A stretch of 64,000 nucleotides of DNA from Epiperipatus broadwayi (Eukaryota; Onychophora; Udeonychophora; Euonychophora; Peripatidae). The notes under the pieces are model-generated. The model was not told where the DNA came from. It worked only from the letters and a program-made list of their open reading frames with translations, and did not search any database. The stretch spans positions 11,072,499 through 11,136,498 of the forward strand of contig JAQFVV010000012.1 of assembly GCA_028023455.1 (NCBI GenBank), in the 5' to 3' direction. How positions within the stretch are numbered: the first letter of the stretch is position 1; the number at the start of each line of letters is the position of its first letter. Below, in pieces: positions 11,567 through 23,065 of the stretch. A program made the position numbers and the translations under genes.

Positions 11567-13891
11567 TTTACTTATTTCACAATTGAAATTTGTGATGTAA
11601 AAATATCCATGCAATATAATTCAAACACTAACACCCTCCCTCCCAATTTTAACAAATATCAGTACTAATGCTTAAAAGTATGTAATTCTTCTTAGTATAA
11701 AATGAAGCTTTAATTTAATCTTAGATATTGTCTTCTAGCCCTCCTTTTTTTTAAATGTCAGTGAAATAGATGAGGAAAAAAAGTGTTACACTATTCCATT
11801 GAATGTCAAGAAAACTATCGATTCTTATGTTAATAATAATAATTAAAAAAAAAAAGAAGTAAAACATTAAATACTTTTCTGTTAAAATTTTAATGTGACA
11901 TATTATTTTTAAAGTAATAAGTTAATAAAAATAACATTCATCAATTTTTGTAATCTTTTTTTTTTAAAAAAATGCATGCAGATATTGAAAAACTGTAATT
12001 GACATTGTTATTTTAGAAACATTATTTCACATCAAGTGTATATAAATAAATTTTAATTACTTTTTAAATGACACTGCATTATTTTCTCTTAACTAGCATT
12101 ATTGAATGATTTATCAAACATTTACAATTTTACTCAAAAGAATAATTATGAAAATTAAATAAATTTACAAGCATATTAATCTACAGTTAGAATTTTTCCT
12201 AATAAATATATTACTTCAATAATTTTTATAAAAGCTTTCCTTGAAGGAAAAAAAAAACAACTTATTGAAATATATTCATAATGGCATCTATTATTAAGAT
12301 TTAAAATAAAAATTAAGATTATTCTATACAGAATTCAATTCTTACACGTTTATATTAACATAACTTACAAAGATACAAATAATGTCTCTTAATCCTTTAT
12401 GTATATATTAAACCTGATTATTATTTATTTACAATAAACCATTAACGAAACATAAATAGTCTGTAATTTCCAGTAATATTCTTATTTATATAAAGTTGCT
12501 TCATTTTTATAATTACATAATATTAAAAAATCAAGTACAGTCAGAAGATAATCATTGATTAAAAATGCTATCAAGAAAAAATATATAAATTGTATACATT
12601 ATAGACAGTTTAAAAATACATAAAAAAGCTTATGATATAGTAAATTTGGTTAGGCATGTAAACTTATCTAGGATTTGAAATGGCTAGCTAACTAATTATT
12701 TTTCAGTAACTGATTTCTGAATAATTTTAGCCAGTGAATGAAGAAAGAAAATTTGCTAAAAACATAATCACCCAATAGATGCCAGGCACAATGAATGATG
12801 TTTTTTTCTACATCACTGTTTCTTTTTGAAAATTTTTTGATAAATGAGCTATTTATACCTGTTTCATCTATAGATATATATGAACTATAGTAAATTAAAA
12901 TATAAAAAAATATGATGGGATCAAATCATCATCCACAAAATATCTGCTCACTAAAAAAACTTGCATTAAAAAAAAAATCCGGAAGGTTATTAAAAATGTT
13001 CTAATTATGAATAAAAAAAAATATTGTCAAAAAAAAAGAGAAAAAGATGAGAACAATAATTGAAAAGTCTGGACATAATAGATTTCTACTTTAGCAGTCA
13101 ATGTTTCAAAATAAATCATGTTATAATGATTGTCATAAAAATGCTGCAACATCAATAATGTAAACGATTCTGTGTCTCAGAATTACTTCTTTACAAGAAT
13201 TCAATAACATTCAATCAACATGACCAATTATATAAGAATATTCAATAATTACTGCTCCTTAAAAAAAAATCTTTTCAGGAGTAGTAATTATTAGTAATTT
13301 ATTTTGTTTACTCAACTCTATAGCCATTTCTTATAAATTTGAGTACTCAAGGAACATTAGATGCTAGAGCCAATCAAATTCTCCAAGACTAGTTTCTGGC
13401 CATTAACCATTATCAATGAAAAACACTGAATTTACTCACAGACATCTAGTAGCTAAATTTTTATATTCCCATTATCTAATTAATATATGTATCGAATGTG
13501 CTATTACAACAGTTGAATGTATTTGGAATATTTAAATAAAGTTAAATTTTTCTAAAGACATTCAATATATATATATTAATTAGATAATGGAAATAGTTCA
13601 ACATAAAAATACAACTAGAACACCATCATCACAAACCTTCAGGAAAACATCTAATAGCTAACTTTCTTTTGCACAATCCAAGCTAATGATCTAAAATTCA
13701 AGTATCTTAAGCTTATAAAGCCAAGTTAGTCTGATATTAAACAAAAACTATACATTTTCAATTACTACAATTCAATCCATAAATGCCAATTTCAAACACT
13801 CATACATCTGCTAGGATCCTTTTTAGATAAATACCTTAATGATTATTACTGATCAATGACCAAGCTAGAGATTATCATAACATTTTTAAAA
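11567..13891. other. AT-rich intergenic DNA with one short hairpin
   Basis: No gene or transposon end was recognised. A small inverted repeat is present at 13471-13588, with arms ATTATCTAATTAATATAT and its complement around a ~80-bp loop. A segment at about 13340-13420 weakly resembles part of the repeat family that follows at 13.9-15.6 kb ('ctccaagactagtttct'). Confidence 0.5.
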
Positions 13892-14333
13892 CAGGCAAAA
13901 CTCACCATATGGTAGCGCCACTTGATGCAAGCCAGAGTAATCAATGGATGCAAGAAGATTTGTGCATAAAATACCTATCTAGTGCCTATTCATCCAATAT
14001 CTCCAGACTAGTTTCTAACCAGTGGCTTTCATCAGCGAGGAGCCTTGGATCTGAGAGCACTGTACCTAAATCTTAGGATCTAAGGCAACCCTCCAGCAAC
14101 CACCTTTTATTTCTACGTAACTACAAAACTATGAATCTAAAACTGAAAACATAATATTTACAATCCAAATTCATTAGCTGATATAGTCATATAGCTATGA
14201 ACTCAGTTCAGTACCCATACACATTGGGGTCTTTGGTTCTTTAATAACTATATCCACTCCTAACCTATTAGGCAGGATTGGTATTAAAGCATTAAACATC
14301 ATATGATCACCATTTCTTATGCTTGCTCAAACT
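13892..14333 (+). repeat. Modular repeat family, unit 1
   Basis: This unit starts at 'caggcaaaactcacc' and runs through 'agccagagtaatcaatggat', 'gtgcataaaat', 'gactagtttcta', 'gatctgagagcactg' and 'cctattaggcagga' to 'gatcaccatttcttatgctt'. The same modules recur in the same order in two later units, once in an inverted block within this cluster, and as a fragment at 60225-60285. It has no convincing coding frame. On the minus strand a GGTT(C/T)(G/A)ATACC motif in the 'cctattagg' module resembles a pol III box B, so a SINE origin is possible but unproven. Confidence 0.7.
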
Positions 14334-14617
14334 TAAAATGGGCAAAACTCTCCATATAGCAGTGCCACTCAGTGCAAGCCAGAGTAATCAATGGATGCAA
14401 GAAGATCTAGGTGTAGTGCTCTCAGATCCAAGGCTCCTCACTGATGAAAGCCACAAGCTAAAAAATAGTCTGGGGATAGTGGATGAATAGGCATTAGATA
14501 GGGATTTTATGCACAAACCTTGCATCCATTGATTACTCTGGCTTGCACTGAATGGCACTACTGTTTTGAGAGTTTTGCCTGTTTTAACAGCTTGAGCAAG
14601 AATAAGAAATGGTGATC
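14300..14617. repeat. Palindromic copy of the modular repeat (about 318 bp)
   Basis: The left edge ATCATATGATCACCATTTCT and the complement of the right edge ATCACATGATCACCATTTCT match. From there inwards the left side reads 'gggcaaaactctcc...agtaatcaatggatgcaagaag' and the right side carries the complementary modules, so two partial units meet head to head near 14405. It overlaps the end of unit 1 by sharing its terminal module. Confidence 0.72.
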
Positions 14618-14828
14618 ATGTGATGTTTGATATCATTTTTAGTTCAAATATAAACTTAATTGCAATCCTTCTCCCTACTTTTTTGCCATGTGTAATATCT
14701 TAGACATTCTTAAAATTAGCTACAATGAAATTTTATAATGTAAATATTACAAAGCAGTAGCTGATATAGCTCATGAAAAAATAGTTTTGTAAAATAATTA
14801 AAGTTCCAAATTTGATTTAATATCACAT

Positions 14829-15582
14829 GATCACCATTCTTTATGCTTACACAAGCTGTTTACATAGAGGGAAAACTCTCCATTCAGTAGAGCCACTCAG
14901 TGTAAGCCAAAGTAATCCATGGATGCAATAAAGTTTGTGCATAAAATCCTTATCTAGTGCCTAACTCATCCAATATCCCCAAACTATTTTCTCGCTTGTG
15001 GTTTTCTTCAATGAGGAACCTTGGATATGAGAGAACTGCAATAAGACCTTAGTATATAATATAATCCTCCAGCAACCACCCTTTACCTTATTAGCTAACT
15101 ATAAAGATTAGAGTCCAAAATGAAAACACAATAATGTTTTCAATTCAAACTCATCAGCTTTCATAGTCCTATAGACTTGAACTCAGTTCAGCATCCATAT
15201 CTTTTGGTGTCTTTGGTTCTTTTATAACAACAGTCACCATAATCCTATTAGGAAGGATTGGTATCGAACCACTAAACATCACACAATCCCCATTCTTTAT
15301 GCTTACACAAGCTGTTTACCAAGGCAAAACTCTCCACATAGTAGCACCACTCAATGCAAACCAGAGTAGTCAATGGATGCAGGAAAATTTGTGCATAAAA
15401 TTTCTATCTAGTGCCTACTCATCCAATAGTTCCAAACTAGTTTCTAGCTTGTGGATTTCATCAGTGAAGAGCCCTGGATATAAGAGCAATGCACCTAGAT
15501 CTTAGGATCTAATGCAACCCTCCAGCAGCCATCTTTTGTCTCTGTGTAAACAGCTTGTGTAAGCATAAAGAATAGTGATCTC
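14829..15582. repeat. Modular repeat, tandem units 3 and 4 bounded by inverted termini
   Basis: GCTTACACAAGCTGTTTAC occurs at 14845 and 15301 in direct orientation and at about 15545-15563 inverted, so two direct units are closed by an inverted terminal motif. Both units share the 'caaaactctcca', 'gtgcataaaat', 'cctactcatccaat' and 'agatcttagga' modules with unit 1. A 68-codon plus-strand frame at 15299-15505 lies wholly inside the repeat. The equivalent frames in the other units have stops, which argues against a conserved protein. Confidence 0.75.
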
Positions 15583-15589
15583 AAGTAAT

Positions 15590-16812
15590 AAAGAGAATAA
15601 AAATCTCTTAAATATATATATATTTTGAAACACTGAGTGTGTTTTGTCAAAATTGTTTAACAAACAACTAATTCATAATGGGATAGGGAAATAATAAATA
15701 AAGAAAAGACTTTTATATTACTAATCATTGGCTACAAATATTTAGATCACACATTTTAATAATAATTGATTTAGTATCAAGTAATTTATTTATTAGTAAA
15801 ATTCTTTTATTATCTACCAAGCTTATAATTGGGAAAAAGGGCAGAATTTAATTATATATACAGATTTGCTTATTTTAATAATAACTATGTATTTTTCATG
15901 TGTAAATAAATTAGCATTTCTGATTGAAAGACAGTAATGTTGAATAATAGTTAGCCAGAATATTAAAAATAGTAAATCCTCCTGTTGCTATTTACATTAT
16001 GTATGAAGTTTAAAATAGAAAAGAATTTTTAAAATTTCATTGTATATATATATGTTAAGTGAATCTCATGAAGGTAGTTTAAAAGAAGTAGGCAATAGGT
16101 ATTGATATCCAAGAAGTCAACACTTCTACTAGTAGTAGTAGTTTGTCAACTTTCTTGATATAATTTACTTTAACAGTTCAATATTTGGGCTACCTTGTAA
16201 ACTTTAATAAGTCTTCAACACCATTAAAATGCAAAACAATAATATGGATAAGTCTTTAAATATCCCCTCCCAGGTTAATAAAATCCTGTGTGAGAGTTTG
16301 GTTATACTTTATAGCTAAAAACAATGATTGATACTTATTAATTAGCTATATGAAGCCAACTATGAACCAAATTATCTGACAAATTTTAATTTATTTCAAT
16401 TAAATATTTTCAACAATCTGACAAAAATTTCAAAATTCCATCTATATTCAAACTCTCAGAAAATGACTATGGTATAAAGATATACAAATAATGGTATCTA
16501 CATATTAGTCCGGTGGTAATAAAAGTCGCTGCCACAAGCAAAATGTGAAAGTTTGAATTAATCATATTTACAACCTTCTTAAAAAGAAATGCATTAATTT
16601 TGTAAATGAATTTTAGATATCCTGATGAGGAGAAAGTATCAAAATGTTGGTTTTGCTGCTAATTTTATAATATAAACTATGCTGTTATTATCATGAAAGA
16701 ATGCTGGCATGAGTTATCAATGATTTGGCAAAAGGAATGTGTATATGTGATTTACTATCAATCTTTAATTCTTGCCAAAGTGAATGTGTGTAATATACTC
16801 CTTCCCAATTAA
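15590..16812. other. AT-rich intergenic DNA, no gene seen
   Basis: No terminal repeats, gene or array was identified. A (AGT)n-like short run is at about 16129-16142. Confidence 0.5.
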
Positions 16813-17038
16813 ATGATTCAAATTTGGAAACGGCCTGCTACTGAGGATAATGCTGTCCACTATTTTCAAAACTATGACATCCTGCCCTTACAAAAAGTCC
16901 GCGCAAATGGCAATGAGATCACACTAAAGGTCCACACTTCAGACAAACATTGGTGCTATTTCATTCAGGATTGTTGAAAGAAAGTAACCATTCGTAACGG
17001 AATGTGTTCATTGTCAAAAGAGAATAACCATTTATAAT
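16813..17038 (+). pseudogene. Merlin/IS1595-type transposase, N-terminal relic
   Basis: A plus-strand reading contains ATEDNAVHYFQNYDILPLQ, then WCYFIQDC, an in-frame stop, and KVTIRNGMCSLSKENNHL. This order fits the N-terminal region of IS1595/ISXO2-like (Merlin superfamily) transposases: a 'T.eea..fL...gilp' helix, a zinc ribbon, a conserved 'W.C....C', then 'k.siR.Gt.f..s.l'. The first Cys pair of the ribbon is not conserved here (Arg/Asn at the expected positions). One stop interrupts the segment and another follows it. The DDE catalytic domain was not found. This is family recognition by eye and should be tested by profile search. Confidence 0.55.
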
Positions 17039-19029
17039 GAAATGTGGTTCAAGCTAAGAAACTTCAGTCCGCAGCAGTGATGCTAAGAAACAATATTTTT
17101 GTAAATGAATAGAATTGTGCAATTAAATATATGTATGTTTTTTTGTTTGTTTGGTCACCACTCGTAATAAATGTAGAATGTTAAAAGTTTTACTTGATGA
17201 AAGATCATTTCTTGCAAAAAAAAACATAAATGCATGTTTGTTTCATTTCCACTAAATAAAGTTATAGATGGTCATTTTTCAATCTTAAAAATCTTTATAA
17301 GTTTATATGGTGGAAGACAAGCATATTCTATTTAAATAATGTAATAATAAGAAATATTTCTAATACAATGCCCATATATATATATATATAATTGTATTAA
17401 TTTTAAAAGACAAATTTTAGAAAAGTAATATAATTTGATTTATGGTAAATCTTAAAATTTTATTTTTGCAACAAATTGATCTAATTTTTTTTTCTTATTT
17501 TCAGATTTGCACCTCTGGCAAATCAAAAAATGATAAATTTTTCCATTTTCTAGTTTATGAAAAAAAAAGATGAAGAAAAGGTAATTTCTCTCTCTCTCTT
17601 TTTTTAATATAGAATATATTCTTGACAAAATAACTTGCAATTTTCCAATTTTGTAAATGTCATGTAAAAAAAAAGAAAAGAAATAATGTTAGTTATATTT
17701 ATACACATATTTTTCCAAAACTTTTTTAGTAAAAATAATTTTATAACCATTTAAAAATATGCAATTAATTAATTAAAAACAAGCTATTATAAAGCACTTT
17801 ATTTTATGTTTAAGCAGATATAATATTAAGCACAGAAGTTCTTGTTTTATTTGACTCATTATTAAAAATGCTTCACAATTACAATCTCAAATAATAAAGA
17901 AGATATAAAAATAATAAAACGCTTCTACTTATTAACAGCCCCTTCCCCCATTATTTGTTGTTATTAGATCAACTGCACAATAATTTGTTTAATGGCCTAA
18001 ATTCAAATTCTAAATCTGAATACAAAGATTTCAATTGGTCTTTATATATATTCTCAAAATAAAGACTTAAAAAAAGTACAATATAAAATAAACAGGTTGC
18101 AAAATTGTAACCAAACCTATCTGATTTGTTCACACAGCAGCAGAATCATTAAGTGATCTGTTAAAAAGGTTCTTTTACAATTCCAAAATGCCCTTGTCAA
18201 AGATTGTAGTTCTTACAATATAAGATATCATCATTGTAATGTTTTAACCAGAGTTTAATAAACATTATAACATATTCAAATCATTATTAAAAAATGAATT
18301 CAAAATTATGAGATGGATTTTAAAAAACAAACAAACACAAACACACAGAACTTCAAAAGACTGGACATCTATTTGGGCTAGCACATGCTTTTCTTAAGTC
18401 CTGAAAATATAAACTAAAATGAAAGCAAATGACACTATTATTAGAATAAAAACTTTCAATTTCTGTAAATATAAAATTTGAAAATGTTTTCTGTTGCAAC
18501 TAGTAGTTGAAAAAAATTGCTTAATTTTTCTTTAACATTTTGCTGCTTTATATACAATTTCTGAGAACAAAATGACTGCAATAAAAAATTGTTATAAATT
18601 CCAATTCAACAATTTTATAAATAAAAATCAGAACTTATTATGAAAAAAGTTTGTTTTTCTTCTTTCCAAAAAATATGTTTCTTACTTTCATTCAATTCTT
18701 GACAAGATATCAATCTCATAAAGGCAAACATACTTATGTAAATAAAAGTGTCTTAAAATTTGATACTTTTTTAGAATTTAAATATTACTTCAGACTTAAC
18801 AGATCAGCAGATATCATACAATTGATTAAAAAAAAAAAAACTGGTCAATTGAGCAAACATTAGCACATAGAAGTGACGAAGCGTGACTTTTTTAGAAATG
18901 AAAGCACACTATATAATCTTTTATTATAATGTTTTTATTTCACTTGCCACAGCAATTTTTACGTAATAGCATCTAATATATACATATTAAACAGATCTAG
19001 AAAAATCTGAAACTATTTTATCTGTAAAT
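17039..19029. other. AT-rich intergenic DNA, no gene seen
   Basis: The first ~120 bp may still belong to the Merlin-like element: a motif 'aagtaaccattcgtaacggaatgtg' at 16982 is repeated in diverged form at 17021. Beyond that there are only A/T runs, an (AT)n run near 17373-17392 and short random frames. Confidence 0.45.
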
Positions 19030-19510
19030 CAGAGAATAAATTATCAAGATATTTTTATTTTTTAAATGCTTTTAACATTCTTAAGTTTTAATTGTAAATT
19101 AGATTTTAGCATTATGTGAACTTCTTATAATGCATTGGTCAAACTCATTCCTTGCCATATAATAAAACCAATTCAACTGTTGGTAAAAAAAATTAAAAGT
19201 CAACAGAAATTCCATCCACAAAATAATGACTTTGAATTATTCATTCTTCTTTTTTTTATGTTAATCAGACTGTGATTAGTTTAAATATAGATAATACATT
19301 ATCAATATATTTTTATCTTACAAATGCTTTTAACATCCTTAAGTTTTAATTGTAAATTAGATTTTAGCATTGTGTGAACTTCTTATAATGCATTGGACTC
19401 AATCCTTGCCATGTATAAAAACAATTCAACTCTTGGTTAAAAAAATTCAAAGTCAACAGAAATTCCATACAATAAAAAAAAAAAGTTTGAATAGTTCATT
19501 CTTTTTTTAT
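19030..19510 (+). repeat. Tandem duplication, period about 258 bp
   Basis: The block starting near 19030 is repeated from about 19288. Shared landmarks include 'aaatgcttttaacat' (19064 and 19322), 'ttaagttttaattgtaaatt', 'gtgaacttcttataatgcat' and 'tcaacagaaattccat'. The copies differ by scattered substitutions and small indels. No coding frame is shared. Confidence 0.85.
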
Positions 19511-19562
19511 GTTTAGCAAAATAGTTGAGATTGTTTTTTTTACATTTTGCAAAATAGCTTAT

Positions 19563-20221
19563 ATATAATTCTATAATTAAAAACACTTCCTCTTTTCTTT
19601 ACAAAAACTTTATTTGTTATATATATCCACTTGTTCCAACGTTTCAACTATTTTTACTTTATAGTCATTTTCAAGGATTTGCCTCCCTTCTCAAAAAAAT
19701 TTTCCCTTTTTACATTTTCTTTTATCCAAAATCCATTTATTACAATAAAACACTTATTTCCTTCTTCTTTCCTATACTCTTCAAAATTAATAAATGTAAT
19801 TTTGAAGGGTATGAAGGAAATAAATTTCCTTCTTTCCTATACCCTTCAAAATTAATAAATGTAATTTTGAAGGGTATGAAGGAAATAAATTTCCTTCTTT
19901 CCTATACCCTTCAAAATTAATAAATGTAATTTTGAAGGGTATGAAGGAAATAAGTGTTTTATTGTAATAATTGGATTTTGGATAAAAGAAAATGTAAAAA
20001 GGGAAAGTTTTATGAGAAGAGAGGCAAATCCTTGAAAATGACTATAAAGTAAAAATAGTTGAAACGTTGGAACAAGTGGATATATATATACAACAAATAA
20101 AGTTTTTGTAAAGAAAAGAGGAAGTGTTTTAATTATAGAATTATATGGCTACATGTAATGTATATTTTTGAAAAGAAAAAAAAAGGATTGAGTGGTGATT
20201 AGAAACAGAAGTAAATGGAAT
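19563..20221. mobile_element. Palindromic retroelement-end element with two hammerhead-like cores
   Basis: Two long arms face each other: the left reads TATAATTCTATAATTAAAAA onward and the right carries the complement ending near 20146. The right copy continues with family sequence to about 20221, which also appears at 52159-52230. Each arm contains the core TTGAAAATGACTATAAAGTA...ATAGTTGAAACGTTGGAA (20031-20072 plus; 19634-19676 minus) followed by an AATAAAG polyadenylation-like motif. The middle (19780-19960) has alternating 'cttcaaaattaataaatg' and its complement several times. The core resembles a degenerate hammerhead (CUGAUGA read here as UUGAAAA, stem UGACUAU/AUAGUUG, then GAAAC), which in other animals occurs near PLE ends. 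PLE origin is inference. Confidence 0.65.
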
Positions 20222-23065
20222 AGCTTATACACACTAATGTACTTATTATTCTTACTACACTAGTGTATGTGCAACTTGTTGGATAGATTTTAAGAGGTTC
20301 TAATATGTACATATTTTAGTGAATTTTTAAAACAGAATTTTAATTAAAGCTTTTGAAAGTTTTAGTGAATTTTTCTACAGAAGCACTCATTCTGTTAAAT
20401 ACAAGGACGCTTCATCCCTGACATGTAGACACAACCTGACTTTTTTTTTTATTAATTAAAATTTTTTTTACTGAATACACAAGGTAGACATTTTTTTATA
20501 AAGCTTTCAAAACATACTTGTTACAAATAGTGATTTTTCAGCAATCAGTCTTTATCCAGTTGATTTCAATGTTTCTCTAAGGGCAAAAAATTAAATGAAA
20601 TTATTAATAAAAATAATTTATATAAATTCCAATTTTTGTCACAGGAAAACATGGCATATACCATTCAAAAAAAAGCACAAAAAATGATAGTATTGGCACA
20701 TGCATAGTCCACTTGGTTTTCCCACATCGTTAAAACAAAGACAAAGAAATTATCATTTCAAAAAATGAGCAATATTCATGCAAAGCAGTGTCAACTCATT
20801 AGTTGTTTACAACCATTTTATTCTGCTATTTAGATGCCATGATCTTTATTGTGTTGTGTTTTATAGTTTTATCACTGCACAAGATTAAAGTATATATAAC
20901 CAAAACTGTTCTCATTACTTTTAGTATTACATAATAACAAGCTGAAGTTTTTTTTAATAGTGCAAGAGGTTGTAAAAATATTTAAATAATATATATATAT
21001 ATATATATTAGGTAAATTAATATAAATAATACTAAAATAATATTTGCAAGATAAATTATTAATAATTTTGTTTTTAATGAAAAACACCCCCCCCCAATAT
21101 TTAATCAATTATATCTACTATAATTTATAATAAAGAAGTTCTCATAAATATCCAAAAGGATTTATTATTCAGATAGTTAGCCTTTATTTATAATAGCTAA
21201 AACATGGAAGTTTTCTAGATATTTAACAACATTTTTGTATAAAACAATATCAAATACAAGTTTATCTTGGAGAGCGAGCTCAATTGGTTTCCCCAAAATG
21301 CCTCTTAAATCAAAAATCTTATTTAAAAAACAAGCAATTATAATGATTTTTAATTCTTTACCATAAATTCAAAATATATAAACAAAAAAATACTGCAAAA
21401 CCTGATTAAAATAAAATAAAAGTTTAATTTGAAAAAAAAAAAGGAAAGATAATTAATGAATAAACAGTTTGCCACTGACAAAAAATGATATTCTCTGAAT
21501 CACAATTCATTAAATAAAAATGAAGCATGTAGGAAAAAAAAGTTAATAATTTAAATTTTATATTCTGTTATCAAAGTTTTTTTATTTTATAATGAACTAG
21601 TAAATCAAACTTTGAATTTTTTTTCAATGCTGCTTATTTTTTTTTTTTTTTTTTAAAGAAATGCAGTTTTAATTAAATAACATTTTACATAAAAAAATAT
21701 AATGTACTTCTGCACTTTTGATAATATATATTCTTATCATTTTTTGCCAATATTGTTTTACTGTAGAAAAATGCATTTTTGCCCAAGACAATTAAAATTA
21801 CTAGATACAAAGGTGATAACTAAAAATATTATTCAATTAAATTTTTTTGTTGAGATAATATATACATTTTAAAATACATTACTAATACATTTTGTTATTG
21901 TATATGAACAATGTTTGTAGTGAATGAAATTTATACAGTTACTTTTTGTTGATATTTTTTAATATTTGGATATGACAGGAACAAATTACAAGATACTAAG
22001 TAAAAATTAAACAAATGATATTTTTAACTTATGTTTAGTACTGTTTAATCATATTACGTTTATTATTAATTGCATAATGCTTGAAATATCCCCCTCCTTT
22101 TTTTCCTGCGAAAATAATTTAGATTTACAATGATATTTTTGCCTTGCATGGAATTAGCATTTAAAAAATCTTAAGCATAAATTGATTGAGTAATTATATT
22201 TTAGCCAATATTTTAAAATTTATTACTAATGCATTTTGTTACTATATTTGATCAAATTATATTTTTCATTATTTATTATAATGGATGACAATAATTTTTT
22301 TTTTTGCAATTTTATTGTTTATAATTAAAGTCTTATTTAATTTGGATATGTCAAAAATTAGCCTATAGACTTTCAAAAATACTGCTGAAAGTGAGGTAAG
22401 TATAATAAACATATTTTAACTATATAATCAAAACACAATTATTGCAGATAATGAATACTTTGTATTGCGCTATATTTTTTTGATGTGAATATTACCATGC
22501 TAGCTTCCAATAATATTCTTTTCATGAAACTATTATTCCATGAGACCATCATTCTTACAAGATAGCTGATATTAAAAAAATGGTAGATTTTTTAATAAAA
22601 AAAAAGATATTTTTTTAAAGATTATTTGTAGTAAATAGTTGCGTATTACTCAAAGTAGCAATTATAACGTGATGATTATCACCATAATTAATCCTCACAT
22701 AAAGTTCTATAACTGGTGGCAGAATGAGTATAATTCTTTCTTTTAAGTGTGGCTTATAAAAAAACAATTATACAGATATTGATATAATATAGGTTTTGAG
22801 ATCTGCATTACTCTGAAAATACATGTCTTAGATAATTCTTCACAACCAATATTTCAAACAAAAGAATACAAATATTGATGTAGGTAACACACACACACAA
22901 AGTTTTTTTTTTTGTTTAAAATCAACCCTGTAAAAGTTTTTTCCTTTACAATTACTGATCTTTTTCTAATTAATCATTTGCAAACATATCCCCCCCCCAC
23001 CATAGATCTAAATAAAACAGTCTGAACTAAAATAATCATAAACTTCTTTCTTTTCCAAAGAAAAT
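20222..23065. other. AT-rich intergenic DNA, no gene seen
   Basis: Contains simple repeats: (AT)n at 20989-21009, a C run at about 21089-21097, T runs at 21637-21654, and (AC)n at 22887-22900. A possible diverged duplication of about 340 bp is marked by 'ttttaaaat..attactaat.cattttgtta' near 21868 and 22211. No coding or RNA feature was recognised. Confidence 0.45.

Noticed and set aside
15299-15505. 68-codon plus-strand frame in the modular repeat
   Set aside because: Equivalent positions in the other units have stops or shifts, so the frame is not conserved.
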